A stretch of 64,000 bases of DNA from Streptomyces sp. NBC_01497 (GTDB taxonomy: Bacteria > Actinomycetota > Actinomycetes > Streptomycetales > Streptomycetaceae). The translations under genes and the position numbers were made by a program. How positions within the stretch are numbered: the stretch's first letter is position 1; the number at the start of each line of letters is the position of its first letter. The notes under the pieces are model-generated. The model did not search any database. It saw nothing but the letters and a program-made list of their open reading frames with translations, and had not been told where the DNA came from. The DNA is taken from the NCBI RefSeq assembly GCF_036250695.1, contig NZ_CP109427.1, positions 3,968,001 through 4,032,000 of the forward strand, written 5' to 3'. Positions 26,088-36,400 of this stretch are shown piece after piece.

Positions 26088-26975
26088 ATGGCCACCACCG
26101 CCCGGCACGCCGCCACCCTGGCTCTCGCGCACGCGCTCTCCGCCGCCGAGCGCGGACTCCCCGTCTTCCCCCTGTCCCCCACCAAGCTCCCGGCCTTGCG
26201 CTCACCCCACCGCGACCAGCCGGCACCCGTGCACTGCCGGGGCGAATGCGGCCTCCCGGGCCACGGCGTCTACGACGCGACCACGGACCCCGCGGCCGTT
26301 CGCGCACTGTTCGACGCGGCGCCCTGGGCGACGGGGTACGGGATCGCGTGCGGGCGCCCCCCGTACCACCTGATCGGCATCGACCTGGACATCAGCGGCC
26401 ACGAACCCACGGCGGGGACCACGCCCGACTCGGTGGCCGCACTCCAGCAGATCGCGTTCGAGCACCTCTTCACGCTGCCGGAGACGGTCACCGTCCTCAC
26501 CCCCAGCGGCGGCCGCCACATCTGGCTGAGCGGGCCACCGAACGTGGTCGTACCGAACTCGGCCGGCCGGCTCGCGCCCGGCATCGACGTCCGCGGCACG
26601 GGCGGCTACCTGGTGGGCCCCGGCTCCGTCTCCACGCGCGGCGCGTACCGGCTCGCCCCCGGCACGGCCGACCTCACGGCGCCCGCGCCCTGCCCGCGCG
26701 CCCTGCTGCGCCTCCTCACACCTCCGGCCCGCACCCCGCCCGCCAGGCCGGGACTCCCCGGGCAGCAGGGCGAGGGCCTGGTGCACTTCGTCCTCGCCGC
26801 GCACGAAGGACAGCGCAACACGCGCCTGTTCTGGGCCGCCTGCCGCGCGTACGAACACGGGTTCGGCGAGCTGCTCGCGGACACCCTGGTCGAGGCGGCG
26901 CTGCACACCGGGCTGACGGAACAGGAGGCACGGGCGACCATCGCCTCGGCACGACGGCTGACGCGCACGCGCTGA
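26088..26975 (+). CDS. Bifunctional DNA primase/polymerase (prim-pol) domain protein
   Basis: 295 residues of the prim-pol N-terminal type found in Streptomyces chromosomes and plasmids. The visible core has AAERGLPVFPLSPTKLP, the Cys/His patch HCRGECGLPGHGVYDA, GYGIACGRPPYHLIGIDLD (catalytic acidic pair in DLD), TPSGGRHIWLSGP and GIDVRGTGGYLVGPGS. No helicase domain follows, so it is a stand-alone protein. ATG 26088 lies only a few bases behind a TAGAT box and may be leaderless. A strong hairpin ends the transcript. The SOS-like box in front suggests a role in replication across damage. Confidence 0.8.
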   Translation: MATTARHAATLALAHALSAAERGLPVFPLSPTKLPALRSPHRDQPAPVHCRGECGLPGHGVYDATTDPAAVRALFDAAPWATGYGIACGRPPYHLIGIDLDISGHEPTAGTTPDSVAALQQIAFEHLFTLPETVTVLTPSGGRHIWLSGPPNVVVPNSAGRLAPGIDVRGTGGYLVGPGSVSTRGAYRLAPGTADLTAPAPCPRALLRLLTPPARTPPARPGLPGQQGEGLVHFVLAAHEGQRNTRLFWAACRAYEHGFGELLADTLVEAALHTGLTEQEARATIASARRLTRTR

Positions 26976-27022
26976 GTCCCCGGCCGGGGCCAGGGAAGCA
27001 CCGAGGGCCGGGGAGCACCGGC

Positions 27023-27068
27023 GGCCTGTGCGCCCGGGGAGCACGTACCCGCCCCGGGCGCACAGGCC
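27023..27068. terminator. Hairpin terminator of the prim-pol gene
   Basis: A perfect 17-bp stem, positions 27023-27039 paired with 27052-27068, with a 12-nt loop. It is the first of four consecutive hairpins before the convergent PRC-barrel gene. Confidence 0.85.
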
Positions 27069-27154
27069 CTCGGCTGTTCCACGACCGCGGCGGCGGCCCG
27101 GCCGAGCCCACCGGCCGGGGCCGCGTCACCCCGGGCCATGCACGGGACGCACGC

Positions 27155-27248
27155 GTGGCGTCGTCCGGTGCCATCACACCGGACGACGCCACGTACCGCC
27201 GTCGACCGCGGCGGTACGGCCCGACGGCGGCCGGAAGCGGCCGCCGTC
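27155..27248. terminator. Three further adjacent hairpins
   Basis: 27155-27192: 16-bp perfect stem, loop CCATCA. 27192-27218: 10-bp stem around GTACCGCC. 27223-27248: 11-bp stem GACGGCGGCCG with loop GAAG. The last sits 13 bp from the stop of the leftward PRC-barrel gene and is its likely terminator. Confidence 0.75.
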
Positions 27249-27260
27249 AGATCACCGCCA

Positions 27261-28361
27261 TCAGGAACGAGGCGTGTCACCCCGGCCCGGGATGTGCCCC
27301 TTCGTCCCGTCCTCGGCCTCGGTCTGGGTCTCGATGCGCTCCTTGCGCACGGTGCCCCTGACCGTCTGCTGCTCGACCTTCTCCTCGATCGTCAGCCGCA
27401 CGCGTTCCACCGGCTCGGTGTGCATCTCCACCACAGGGCGCTCCCCGTGCAGCGTGACCTCGCGGTCCGCCTCGGAGATCTCCGCGTTCCGCATCGCGGA
27501 AGCGCGGTCGGTGTCCGTGATCGGCTCCCGCACGACGCGTACTTCCTCATGACGTACGGGGATGGTCTGCTGCTCCTCCTCCGTCACGACGTACTTGTGC
27601 AGGTGTGCCGTACCGGACTCGTGGCGCTCCGTCCCGACGTGCATCCGCTCCTCGGAACGGGTCATCGCGACGTCGTCGACCCTGGACCGGTCACGGTCCT
27701 GGGCGCCGGCCGTGCCCATGCCCCGGGTGGTGTCCGGGTGCGCCGTCCCCGACATGCGCGTGCCGGCCGTTCCCGGTGCGTCCATGTCCCGCGAGGTGCT
27801 GTCCTTGCCGAGATCCTTGTCGAGAGCCGACGTGCCGCCGCCCATGGGCGCGCGCGACTGCCGCATCGCGGAATCCTGGTCCATGGTCCCGGACGTGCCG
27901 CCGCTCCCGGCGTCACGCCGCCCGGCCGCCACGGCACCCATCGCACCGGCACCGCCCATGGCGGCCACGCCACCCTTGGCGTCAGGACCACCGTCGGTCT
28001 TGGCGGGCTTGGCGCCCTGCCGCTGATCCTGCGCAGCGGCGTCCCCGTCGATGCCGTAGTACGTGTAGAGCCGGTGCTCCTCCTGCTCGGACAGGTGCCC
28101 GCCGGCATCGATGTCGACGTTCGGAGCGTCCTTTACCTGGTCCCGGCCGTACGGGACTTCGAGATGGTCCTGCACCAGACTGGCGTCGTGCGTGGGGATG
28201 AACGACTCACTCGAACCGAACATCCCGGTCTTCACGGTGACCCACTCGGGATTCCCCGTGGCGTCGTCGTAGAAGACGTGCTTCGCACTGCCGATCTTGT
28301 TCCCGCCGGAATCGTAGACGGGGTGGTCCAGGACCGCGGGGATCTGTTCCTGTGTGATCAT
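27261..28361 (-). CDS. PRC-barrel and DUF2382 (YsnF/AvaK) stress-type protein
   Basis: 366 residues. The PRC-barrel is at the N-terminus (DHPVYDSGGNKIGSAKHVFY, DDATGNPEWVTVKTG). Then comes a flexible Gly/Ala/Asp stretch of ~120 residues. DUF2382 is at the end (ERHESGTAHLHKYVVTEEEQ, VRHEEVRVVREPI, then EVTLHGERPVVEM). Such proteins are common general-stress proteins in actinobacteria; molecular function unknown. ATG 28361 has AAGGAGGA 7 nt upstream. Confidence 0.85.
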   Translation of the reverse strand: MITQEQIPAVLDHPVYDSGGNKIGSAKHVFYDDATGNPEWVTVKTGMFGSSESFIPTHDASLVQDHLEVPYGRDQVKDAPNVDIDAGGHLSEQEEHRLYTYYGIDGDAAAQDQRQGAKPAKTDGGPDAKGGVAAMGGAGAMGAVAAGRRDAGSGGTSGTMDQDSAMRQSRAPMGGGTSALDKDLGKDSTSRDMDAPGTAGTRMSGTAHPDTTRGMGTAGAQDRDRSRVDDVAMTRSEERMHVGTERHESGTAHLHKYVVTEEEQQTIPVRHEEVRVVREPITDTDRASAMRNAEISEADREVTLHGERPVVEMHTEPVERVRLTIEEKVEQQTVRGTVRKERIETQTEAEDGTKGHIPGRGDTPRS

Positions 28362-29044
28362 CGCGCTTCCTCCTTGGTTCCCGATTCGAGTACCGGGTAT
28401 CCACATCCCGCCTCAGAACCCAGCAGACCAGGATTAATCCCAAGAAATCTGAATATCACGCCACGTCAAGACCATCGCCGCAGGTCAACGACGTGCCAGC
28501 CGAACACAACCCGCCCGAACGGCCCGAGCGGGGGTCCCGCACCCGGTCTGCTCCGCCGAAAACCCCCACCGGCCGGGCGGGGCTGCCGGGTGGGGTCCGC
28601 CGAATGCCGACGCCCGAAGGGGACCGCCGAGGGGCGAGTCGGATGAGGGCCGTCGGGCGGTGACCGTCCAGGCGCTCCGGCTCCCCCGGTGGCACGCACG
28701 CACCGGACGGCGTACAAGGGACGTGGGCGAACCACCGTGGGCGGTGTGTTCGCGGCGGACCCCGGGACGGCCGCCCGGTGCCGGGAGCCGACCGCGCCAT
28801 GATGGAGCGTCCGGCTCGTCGGCCGGGAGACCAGGGACCCCGTCAAGTCCCTCTTGTCGACGGCCCGTACGAGGGTGCGCGACGCACGTGTGCTTCTTCC
28901 TCTGCGGTGCGCGGATCACGCCCTCGATCTGCCGCCGCACGTCCAGGCCACAACAACCGATCACGTCGAGCGCACAGTGCCGACCACGGCCGTCGCGGCC
29001 GACGGCTGCGGCGTCGACCTCGCCGCAACCCGCAGGGACAGTGT
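28362..29044. other. Intergenic, no gene seen
   Basis: About 680 bp containing the promoter of the PRC-barrel gene and the 3' side of the M1 peptidase gene. Several open frames cross it, but none shows a family pattern or a ribosome site with sensible composition. Confidence 0.5.
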
Positions 29045-30607
29045 TCAGTGCGCCTTCGAACGTGGCTCCCGGACCGTGGCCGGGGCCGACCAGTCAGGGT
29101 GACCGACGGCCGGCGGTGTCGTCGCGCCGTAGATCCAACTCCTGATGTACGCGGTGAGATCGCGCCCGGACACCGAGTTCGCGGTGTCGATGTAGTCCTG
29201 CGTCGTCGCCGACGTGCTCCGGTATTTCTCGAAGAACGTACGCTCGATCGCCCGGAAGGTCGCGTCGCCCACCAGGCGGCGAAGGCCGTCGAGCATCACC
29301 ACGCCACCGGCGTTCGTCCCGCCCAGCACATCCGCCGTGTCACCGGGGCGACCGGGCGGTCCGTACTGCGGGCGGTTCGCCTGGTCGAATTCGTAGGCGC
29401 GGTGGATGTTGTCGTCGTATGTGCCGTTCTCCGCGTACCCCTTGTCCGCCATGAACCGGAACGTGTAGTAACTCGCGTGGCCTTCGCTGAGCCACATGTC
29501 GTCCCAGTTGTTCACCGAGACAGCGTCTCCGAAGTACTGGTGGACCAACTCGTGCACCATGGTGCCCTCGTCGCCGTGGTCGGCCTTCGTCAGTCCCGCC
29601 GTGGCGCTGAAGGTGCTCAGAGTGGGGGATTCCAACGCGGCGGCGTATCCGCCTTTCAGTCCCAGCACACCGTACGTCTCAAAGGGGAACGGGACGCCGA
29701 GCTCCCTCTCCACCCAGTCGACCTGACCGGGTACGAGTTTCACCTGCGGCGCCGCCTTCTCGAAATCGTCGGTGTCGACGTAGCTACGAAGCGGCAGCCC
29801 GTGCGGGCCACTCTGATCCAACTCCTTGAAGTGCCCAACTGCCGCCTGTATTACGTCCGTCGGAATCGGATCGCGGGTGGAGTACACATAGGTGGTGCGA
29901 TCGCCCACGGTCCTGCGCGACCGCAGCGTCCCGCCGGCCACCGCCTGAAGATCTTTCGGAGTGGTGATACGGAAGGTGACCCGCGCCTTGTCGCGGGGGA
30001 TGTCGTTCATGGGGAAGAATAGATGTGCCCTGTCCGGTTGGCCGAAGAGGGCGAATCCGTCGTCTCGGTTGTACCAATTCAAGAAGTTCGGGGACACAGT
30101 CGGAGTCGAGGGTGATGGCGGATTGGCGGTCCGGTCGGCACTGAAGCCGATATGCACCCGAAACAGCTGTCCCTTCGCCGGTGGTTTCTTCGGCGTGATG
30201 AAGAGCTTCTCGCCCGAGCTGTGGAAGGCCGCCTTCTCGCCCTGCACCGTGACAGATTCGATGTGCTGACCGGCCGAATCCAGGCTGAAGCCGGCGAGCG
30301 CCTGCGTAGCCGTGGCCATGATGTCGACGGAAGACTCCATGGTCATCACGCCTGGCCGGTAGCCGTACCCCACGTCGTACGACTGGACGTCGTACCCCCC
30401 GTTGCCGAGAGAGGGAAAGAGCCGATCCCCGGCGCCCACCGCACCGGGCCGGGGCCTTTCCCGGGCAGACACACCGGTGTGCGGCGCGAGATTGTGGGCG
30501 GGATCCGCCCGCGCCGTGGAGGCTGCGGACAGGGAGCCGACCGACACCGCCATGGCCGCCGTCAAAGCGATGAATGACACCCTCGTCGTACCAGTTGCCT
30601 GACGCAT
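29045..30607 (-). CDS. Secreted M1-family metallopeptidase
   Basis: 520 residues. A signal peptide is followed by an M1-type beta domain and the catalytic domain. The zinc motif HELVHQ has His 352 and His 356 as ligands and Glu 353 as base; the third ligand is Glu 375 in WLSEGHASY, 18 residues on. The aminopeptidase GAMEN exopeptidase motif is replaced by AAALES, so amino-terminal recognition may differ. ATG 30607 has AAGGGAAG about 9 nt upstream. Probably exported and active outside the cell. Its left neighbour is separated by a long gap and no operon is apparent. Confidence 0.85.
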   Translation of the reverse strand: MRQATGTTRVSFIALTAAMAVSVGSLSAASTARADPAHNLAPHTGVSARERPRPGAVGAGDRLFPSLGNGGYDVQSYDVGYGYRPGVMTMESSVDIMATATQALAGFSLDSAGQHIESVTVQGEKAAFHSSGEKLFITPKKPPAKGQLFRVHIGFSADRTANPPSPSTPTVSPNFLNWYNRDDGFALFGQPDRAHLFFPMNDIPRDKARVTFRITTPKDLQAVAGGTLRSRRTVGDRTTYVYSTRDPIPTDVIQAAVGHFKELDQSGPHGLPLRSYVDTDDFEKAAPQVKLVPGQVDWVERELGVPFPFETYGVLGLKGGYAAALESPTLSTFSATAGLTKADHGDEGTMVHELVHQYFGDAVSVNNWDDMWLSEGHASYYTFRFMADKGYAENGTYDDNIHRAYEFDQANRPQYGPPGRPGDTADVLGGTNAGGVVMLDGLRRLVGDATFRAIERTFFEKYRSTSATTQDYIDTANSVSGRDLTAYIRSWIYGATTPPAVGHPDWSAPATVREPRSKAH

Positions 30608-30947
30608 GCCCAGGACTTCCCTTCGGTCGGCGGACTCGGACGCCACGGCGCACAGCGAATTCGGCCCCGCTGTGCGCCATGTCGTGTCACGTCGAAACCG
30701 TGCCCGGAGAAGGTCTCAGTCCCGCAGCACCCCTTCATCGGTGCCGGCTCAACCACACCTCGACCACGTACGACCGGGAGCGAGGCCGGTCCCTTCCCCG
30801 CCTGTGGCCTGCAATGGAAGCGCAACCGTCCTGGGCCGGCGATCAGTTCACGCGGGCGGGCCGAGCGGAGGTCAACAGCCTGGTGCGATACCGCCGGGTT
30901 GATCTCCCTGGTGCACATGCCCTCCGCGTGCCCTTCAGCAGCATGGG
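30608..30947. other. Promoter region of the M1 peptidase, no gene seen
   Basis: 340 bp between the M1 start and the end of the decayed oxidoreductase gene. No recognisable coding sequence. Confidence 0.5.
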
Positions 30948-31889
30948 TCACCAGGCGACGGTCCGTTCGCGGATCTCCACGGCCGTCTCGTCGAGCATCT
31001 GCGGAGTGCTGCTGAACCAGTCCTGCAGATTCAGGTCCACGATGAGTTCGTCCGCGCCCGCCTCCGCGGCTGTGTGGATGTCATCAATGATCTGGTCGAG
31101 GGTGCCGACGAAAGTCGATCGGTCGCGTCCTGCGGGTCGGTCGGTGAAGGTCACGTTTCTCACCACGACCATCTCCATCCGGCTCGCGTCCCGGCCGTAC
31201 TCAGCGGCCATCTGCCGAATACGGTCCCAATGTGCGCGCAGCTCCGCGGCTCCGGCCGGCCCGGGTGTGGTGAGGAGCGGAAGCCAGCCGTCCGCGCATC
31301 GGGCGACGCGCTGCAGGGCCCTCGAACTGCCGGTGCGGCCCAGGTTGCTGGCACCGCCGCCGAGCATCACGGGGATTTACGATGCGGGCTTGGGCAGAAC
31401 CGCGGCGTTGTCGAAGACCACGCGAGGGCTCCGGAAGTTCACCGGGTCGGGTCCCCACACGGCGTCGAAGACATCCAGCGTCTCGTCGAGGAAGCGGCCG
31501 CGATCCGCTCGGGTGGTACCGGTGGCTCGGAGTACGTCGGTGGACCAGCCAGTGCCCATTCCCGCGACCACGCGGCCCCCGCTGATCTGATCCACCGTGG
31601 CCAGCGCCTTCGCCGGCTGTACCGGTGTGTGGAGCGCGGCGATCAGAACGGCGGTACCGAGGCGCACCTCTTCGGTCACCACCGCCGCTGCCGTGAGGAC
31701 TGCCAGAGAGTCGGCGTTCCGCCGCCCGCTTTCCGGCCACGGCACATTCGGCGGAGCGTACGGTTCGACGGGGGTCTCCGCGTAGAGCAACTGCTCGTAC
31801 GTCCACAAACTGGAGTATCCGGCCGACTCGACCGGATCGTGCTGAAGGTCGACTCCCAATCTCTGGGGCAGACGAAGTCCGAGTTTCGT
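30948..31889 (-). pseudogene. F420-dependent LLM-class oxidoreductase, inactivated
   Basis: One reading frame of ~314 codons carries the luciferase-like fold: TKLGLRLPQRLGVD, AVLTAAAVVTEEVRLGTAVLI, ISGGRVVAGMGTGWSTD, then IPVMLGGGASNLGRTGS and CADGWLPLLTTPG. It is broken twice. At the expected start the codon is ACG (31887-31889), placed correctly 6 nt after GGAGG, where ATG is expected before AAACTC. In the middle an in-frame TAA (31377-31379) interrupts LPKPAS/IPVMLGG. A few residues between VESA and GYSSLW also seem missing compared with relatives. It faced the MerR gene that was later hit by the transposon and may have been its target. Confidence 0.8.
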
Positions 31890-32023
31890 GTTATGCCTCC
31901 GATGCAATCAAGATGGTCGCGTCCGGCGCGGGAATTGAGCCGGGCCTCAGACATTCCCCCGCTTTCACCGGTAGGGCACGGATTCAATCCGCTCCGCGCC
32001 CCTCCAGTGCGAGTCTCGAACCC

Positions 32024-32037
32024 TCACACAGGTGTGA
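32024..32037. promoter_or_regulatory. Candidate MerR operator stranded left of the transposon
   Basis: TCACACAGGTGTGA is a palindrome except for the two central bases. It lies 20 bp left of the transposon target repeat. Before insertion it would have been about 33 bp from the start of the MerR gene now at 40871, and upstream of the divergent oxidoreductase pseudogene. Confidence 0.5.
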
Positions 32038-32066
32038 AGGTCAAGTCGTAGGCTTCAGCACATGAG

Positions 32067-33034
32067 CAGGGCCCCGGCAAAGTCGCCGTTTAGCGCTGTG
32101 GCGTGGGGTTTTGTGGTGGGGTAGAGGTGCGCGGGCGTGTTCCAGTCCGGTTGGATGGAGGTTCCTACGCCGTACTGTCCGACCAGGGGATCACGCCCGC
32201 GCCATGTCATCGTCTCTCATCCCCGCGCCTGTTCGCACGCCCGTCCCGGATCACGAACTCCTCATCCAGTTGCTCGGCCGGATACCCGACCCACGCTGTC
32301 GGCGCGGGGTCCGTCATCCGGTGGGCGCTCTGATCGCGGTGGCGGTGTGCGCGGTGGTAGCCGGAGCACGCGGGTTCACCGCGATCGGGGAGTGGGCCCG
32401 GGACGCCGGGGGTGTGGCGCTTGCCCGGCTGGGGCTGGAGCGGGGCGGGGCGGACGAATCCACGCTGCGGCGCCTGTTCGCCCGCCTGGACGGGTGCCAT
32501 CTCGATGCGGTGCTGGGTGCCTGGGCGGCGACCAGGACCGCGCTCGTCGCGGGCCGCAGGGTCATCGCCATCGACGGCAAGACCGTCCGGGGCGCACGCG
32601 GCGGCAGTTCTCAGGCCCCGCACTTGGTCGCCGCCCTCGCGCATGGCTCGGGTGCGGTGCTCGGCCAGATCGCGGTGCGGGAGAAGAATAACGAGATTCC
32701 CGCCGCCCGGGACCTGCTGGCCGCGCTCGACCTGGCCGGTGTGGTGATCACGATGGACGCGATGCACACCCAGCACGACACCGCGACGCTCGTGACCGAG
32801 GCCGGAGGCGACTACGTCCTGACCGTGAAGGCCAATCAGAAGTCGTTGTTCGCCCAGCTCAAGGCCCTTCCCTGGACGTCGGTACCTGCTGTCACCAGGA
32901 CGGACCGAGGACACGGACGCCGGGCCACCCGGACGATCAAGGTCATCGACGTACCGGCGTGGATCGAGTTCAGCGGAGCCGTGCAGGTCGCCCAACTGCG
33001 GCGCACCGTCGCCAGGAAGGGTCGCCGGACCGTC
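32067..33034 (+). mobile_element. ISAs1-family insertion sequence, copy 1, 3' truncated
   Basis: It begins with terminal repeat CAGGGCCCCGGCAAAGTCG (32067-32085). Its sequence matches copy 2 with only a handful of base changes until 33034 and then switches abruptly to a MarR gene. About 317 bp and the inner terminal repeat are deleted. Confidence 0.85.
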
Positions 33035-33391
33035 CACGAGCTGCTGATGATGCATCTGTGGGATACCGGTCCCAAGCGGCAGGCAGACCTTGCTGCCGCG
33101 TTCGACACCGACTCGGCGTCGATGAACCGTACTGTCCAACGGCTGGAACGCGCCGGCTTCGTCCGCCGTCGCCCAGACCCCAGCGACGGGCGCGCCACAC
33201 TCGTCGAGGCCACCCCTGCCGGCGTCGGCCTGCGCTCGCAGGTCGAAGACCTCTGGGCCGAGCTGGAAGCGGCGACCGTGGGAGAAATTCCGTCGGAGCA
33301 GCGCCAAGATCTGCTCACAGCCCTGGAGCGCTTGGAGGCCAACCTGGCTGGCGCGCCGTCCAGTGCACAGGATCCTGCTCCGCGGGACTAG
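32204..33391 (+). pseudogene. Truncated ISAs1 transposase fused in frame to the C-terminal part of a MarR regulator
   Basis: 395-residue chimeric frame. Residues 1-277 are the transposase N-terminal part: HPVGALIAVAVCAVVAGARG, IAIDGKTVRGARGG (DDE Asp), VVITMDAMHTQHDTA (second Asp), up to KGRRTV. The DDE Glu region is lost. From 33035 the frame continues as HELLMMHLWDTGPKRQADLA, SASMNRTVQRLERAGFVRRR and the wing DPSDGRATLVEATPAG: the recognition helix and wing of a MarR protein, without its N-terminal dimerisation helix. The transposase is certainly dead; whether the fused MarR part still binds DNA is unknown. Confidence 0.8.
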
Positions 33392-33439
33392 GGTCCGTGC
33401 TCGGACCCATCCTGCCGGAGCGGGATCAGAACGACGGCG

Positions 33440-33475
33440 GGCGGGCCGGTCCCGAAGGACCGACCCGCCTTTTTT
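33440..33475 (+). terminator. Rho-independent terminator with T-run
   Basis: GGCGGGCCGGTCC pairs with GGACCGACCCGCC (one mismatch, CGAA loop) and is followed by TTTTTT. It ends the rightward MarR-containing transcript and lies 14 bp from the stop of the leftward S53 gene. Confidence 0.85.
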
Positions 33476-33488
33476 CCGTGGTGGCGGA

Positions 33489-36400
33489 CTACTTGCGCTT
33501 GAGGGTGAAGTCCTTGTGCGCGGTGGATCCCTGCTTCGGCCTCACTTCGGTCGTGACCGGCTGGTAGCCCGCCGCGGAGACCCGGAAGGTCAGTGAGTTC
33601 TCCCGCGAGGCCAGCGCCAGGGTGTAGTTGCCGTGCTCATCGGTCGTGAGGGTGTGCGCCCCCGTCTTGCCGGTGATCAGGACGGTGGCACCCGCCAGCG
33701 GCACGGCGCCGCCGCGCGGGGTCTTGCCGAGGACGGTTCCGCTCACCGTCGCCCAGGGCTTGGGCGGGGCGACACGGAGCCCCACAGCGACCGGCGGCAC
33801 CCCGTACGGGGTGTTGCTGCTGAACGCGAGCTGGGCGTCGTACTCACCCGGCTGCATGATCTCCGGCACATCGGAGTCCAGCGTGACCGTGATGGTCGCG
33901 CTCGCACCGGGCTGCAGGGTGACCTGGCTCCTGGACTCGCTCAGCCAGGTGACCTCGGCCCGATCCTGCTGGTCATATCCCGGGAGGTGCTCCACGGTGT
34001 TCGCCACCCCGTTATCGGTGTCCGGGCCGCCGAACTTGTAGAGGCCCAGGGCGCTGCCACTGCGGTAGGTCGCGGTGGGGGCGTTGGGCAGCGGGCTCCA
34101 TGTGCCGCTCTGCGGGTCGAAGGCGAAACCCTCGTTGGTGATGGTGGTACCGGAGACACCGCTGGAGATGACCAGCAGACCGTTGGCGGACGTGTAGCTC
34201 GAACCCCACAACGGGATCGGCATGTCGGGAAGTCGGGACCAGCTGTTGGCGTCAGGGTCGTAGACGTACGCGTGTTTGATCGTCTGGTTCCCCTCCACTC
34301 CGTCGGTCTGTGCCGTTCCCCCGGCGCAGTAAAGGTTGCCGTCGATGCCTGCGCACGACTCCCAGGCGACCTTCTCCGGGTACGAGGCGATCGGCGACCA
34401 GCTGTCGGTGGCCGGATCGTAGACGTCGGCGTCGGTGGTGTCACAGATCCAGGTGCTGCACCCGCCGATCGTGTACAGCTTGCCGTCGAGCGTCGCGGTG
34501 CCCGCTCCACCGTACGGCCGGGGCTCGGGTGCGCCGGTGGTCCAGGTGTTTGTGGCGGGGTCGTAGATCTCCAGCTTGGGGTCGGGGTCGCCGAACTGTG
34601 TGGAGCCGTTGAAGCCGCCCGCGGCGTAGAACTTGCCGTTGATGAAGCCGTGGGCGGGGGCCTGCCTGAGATCCTCCGCGCTGGCCAGCTGGGTCCAGCT
34701 GCCGGTGGACGGGTCCAGGGCGTAGAGGTCGCTGCTCGGCCCGTTGTCCATGTACCCGTAGGCCGAGTAGATCTTGCCGTCATACGCGCCGGCCGCGTTG
34801 TCCGCCACGCTCTGCGGGAAGAGCGAACTCTCCCAGGCGTCCGCGGACGGTCCGGTCTTCGCTGTGGCCTTCGCTGCGGTTTTCGTTGTGGTGAGCTTGG
34901 CTGTCAACGGGAGCGGGGAGAAGTCCCCCTTGACGCGCTGCAGTGGTGCGCCCTGGGTGGCGGTGGTGTGCGAACCGCCGGACCTCTCTCCCACCCGGAG
35001 GGTGGCCGGGGCCCCGCCGGTGTTCTTGACCGTCAGTTTCCGGGTGGTCCGTTCGCCCCAGCCGACCGATCCGCTGATCGGGCCCGACGTGATCTGCAGC
35101 CGGCCGGCCTTGAGTTTGTAGGAGGCAGGGACCGTGCTGTCGGCGGCGACCTTCAGTGTCTTGGACAGAGCGGTGTACGGGGCCTTCGCCACAGCGAGGT
35201 CACGCTTGCCCGTTTCAGGGGAGAAGAGGGAGTAGTAGCCGTCCCCGAGCTTCGGGTCCTCCGGGGTGGCGACTGTCGTCGCGGTCGCGGCCGGGTCGTC
35301 CTGGCTGGTGACCGTGGCGCCGATCAGACCGCTGCCGGTGTTGGCGTCCGTCACCGTGCCCACTACCAGGCCGCCCGGTGTGGGGGTGAAGGCACGCTGC
35401 CCCATGAAGACGTTGTCCAAGCCGAAGTACTCGCCCCCGTTGCCGGGGTCGCTGCTGTAGTGGAAGCGGACCCGGACTGACTTCTTCCCGGCGTATTCGG
35501 TCAGCGGTATCTCCACCCGATCGGGACCGAAAGTCCCGGTGACGGTGGTCCAGACGTTCGTCCAGGTGGTGCCGCCGTCGTCCGAGACATCCACATTGAT
35601 GTGCTGCTCGGGCCAGTTCTGGAGCATCGTATTGAAGGCGAGTTCCGGCACGGTTGTCCCGCTGAAGTCGTACACCGGGCTGATCAGCTGGGAGTCCAGA
35701 GTGACGCCGAATCCGTAGTAGTCGCCGTCGGCGATGGCGAACGCGCCGTCCCCGCCGGTCTTGTTGCCCCGCGCGTGAGGGTCGTCGAACTCCCAGCCGC
35801 CGGTGGTGCCGTCCGCGTTGACGACACTCCAGCCCTGCGGAGCGGAGGTGGTGGAGGTGAAGCTCTCGGTGGACCCGACCAGATGCACGGCGTAGCCGGG
35901 GGCCGTGGCCTGCCATGGATCCGTCGGGACGGGGAAGTTCACGGTCCTGCGTGTGTCGCCGAAGGTGACGGTCTTCTTGACCTCCTGGTATCCGGGCAGG
36001 GAGGCGGCAATGTGCAGGGTGTAGTCGTGCCCTCTGGGCAGGGTCAAGGTGTACGCGCCGGTGGCCGGGTCGGTCCACACGGGACCGCCGGGCACGCCGT
36101 CCGCGGTGATCTTGGCGTAGAGCGGCCAACCGTGGCCGGAACCGTCGGTCACCTTGCCGGAGATCGTCTGGCTGGGCAGCGGGGACAAGGCGAAGTTCTT
36201 CGTCAGAGTGGCGCCTTCCGCGATTGCCACGGACTTGCCCGTGCCGCTGGCATAGGCGAAGGCGTCGACGGCGACGTCGTAACTACCGACCGGGAGCGTC
36301 AGCGAGTACGCGCCCTTCGCATCGGTGTGGACGGCCGAGTCCCCGACCGTGACGGCCGCTCCGGCCACCGGCTTGCCGGTGGCCTTGTCGGTGACGGTGC

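Noticed and set aside
28456..28964. Possible genes upstream of the PRC-barrel gene on either strand
   Set aside because: Several overlapping frames but no ribosome site, no domain and unusual composition.
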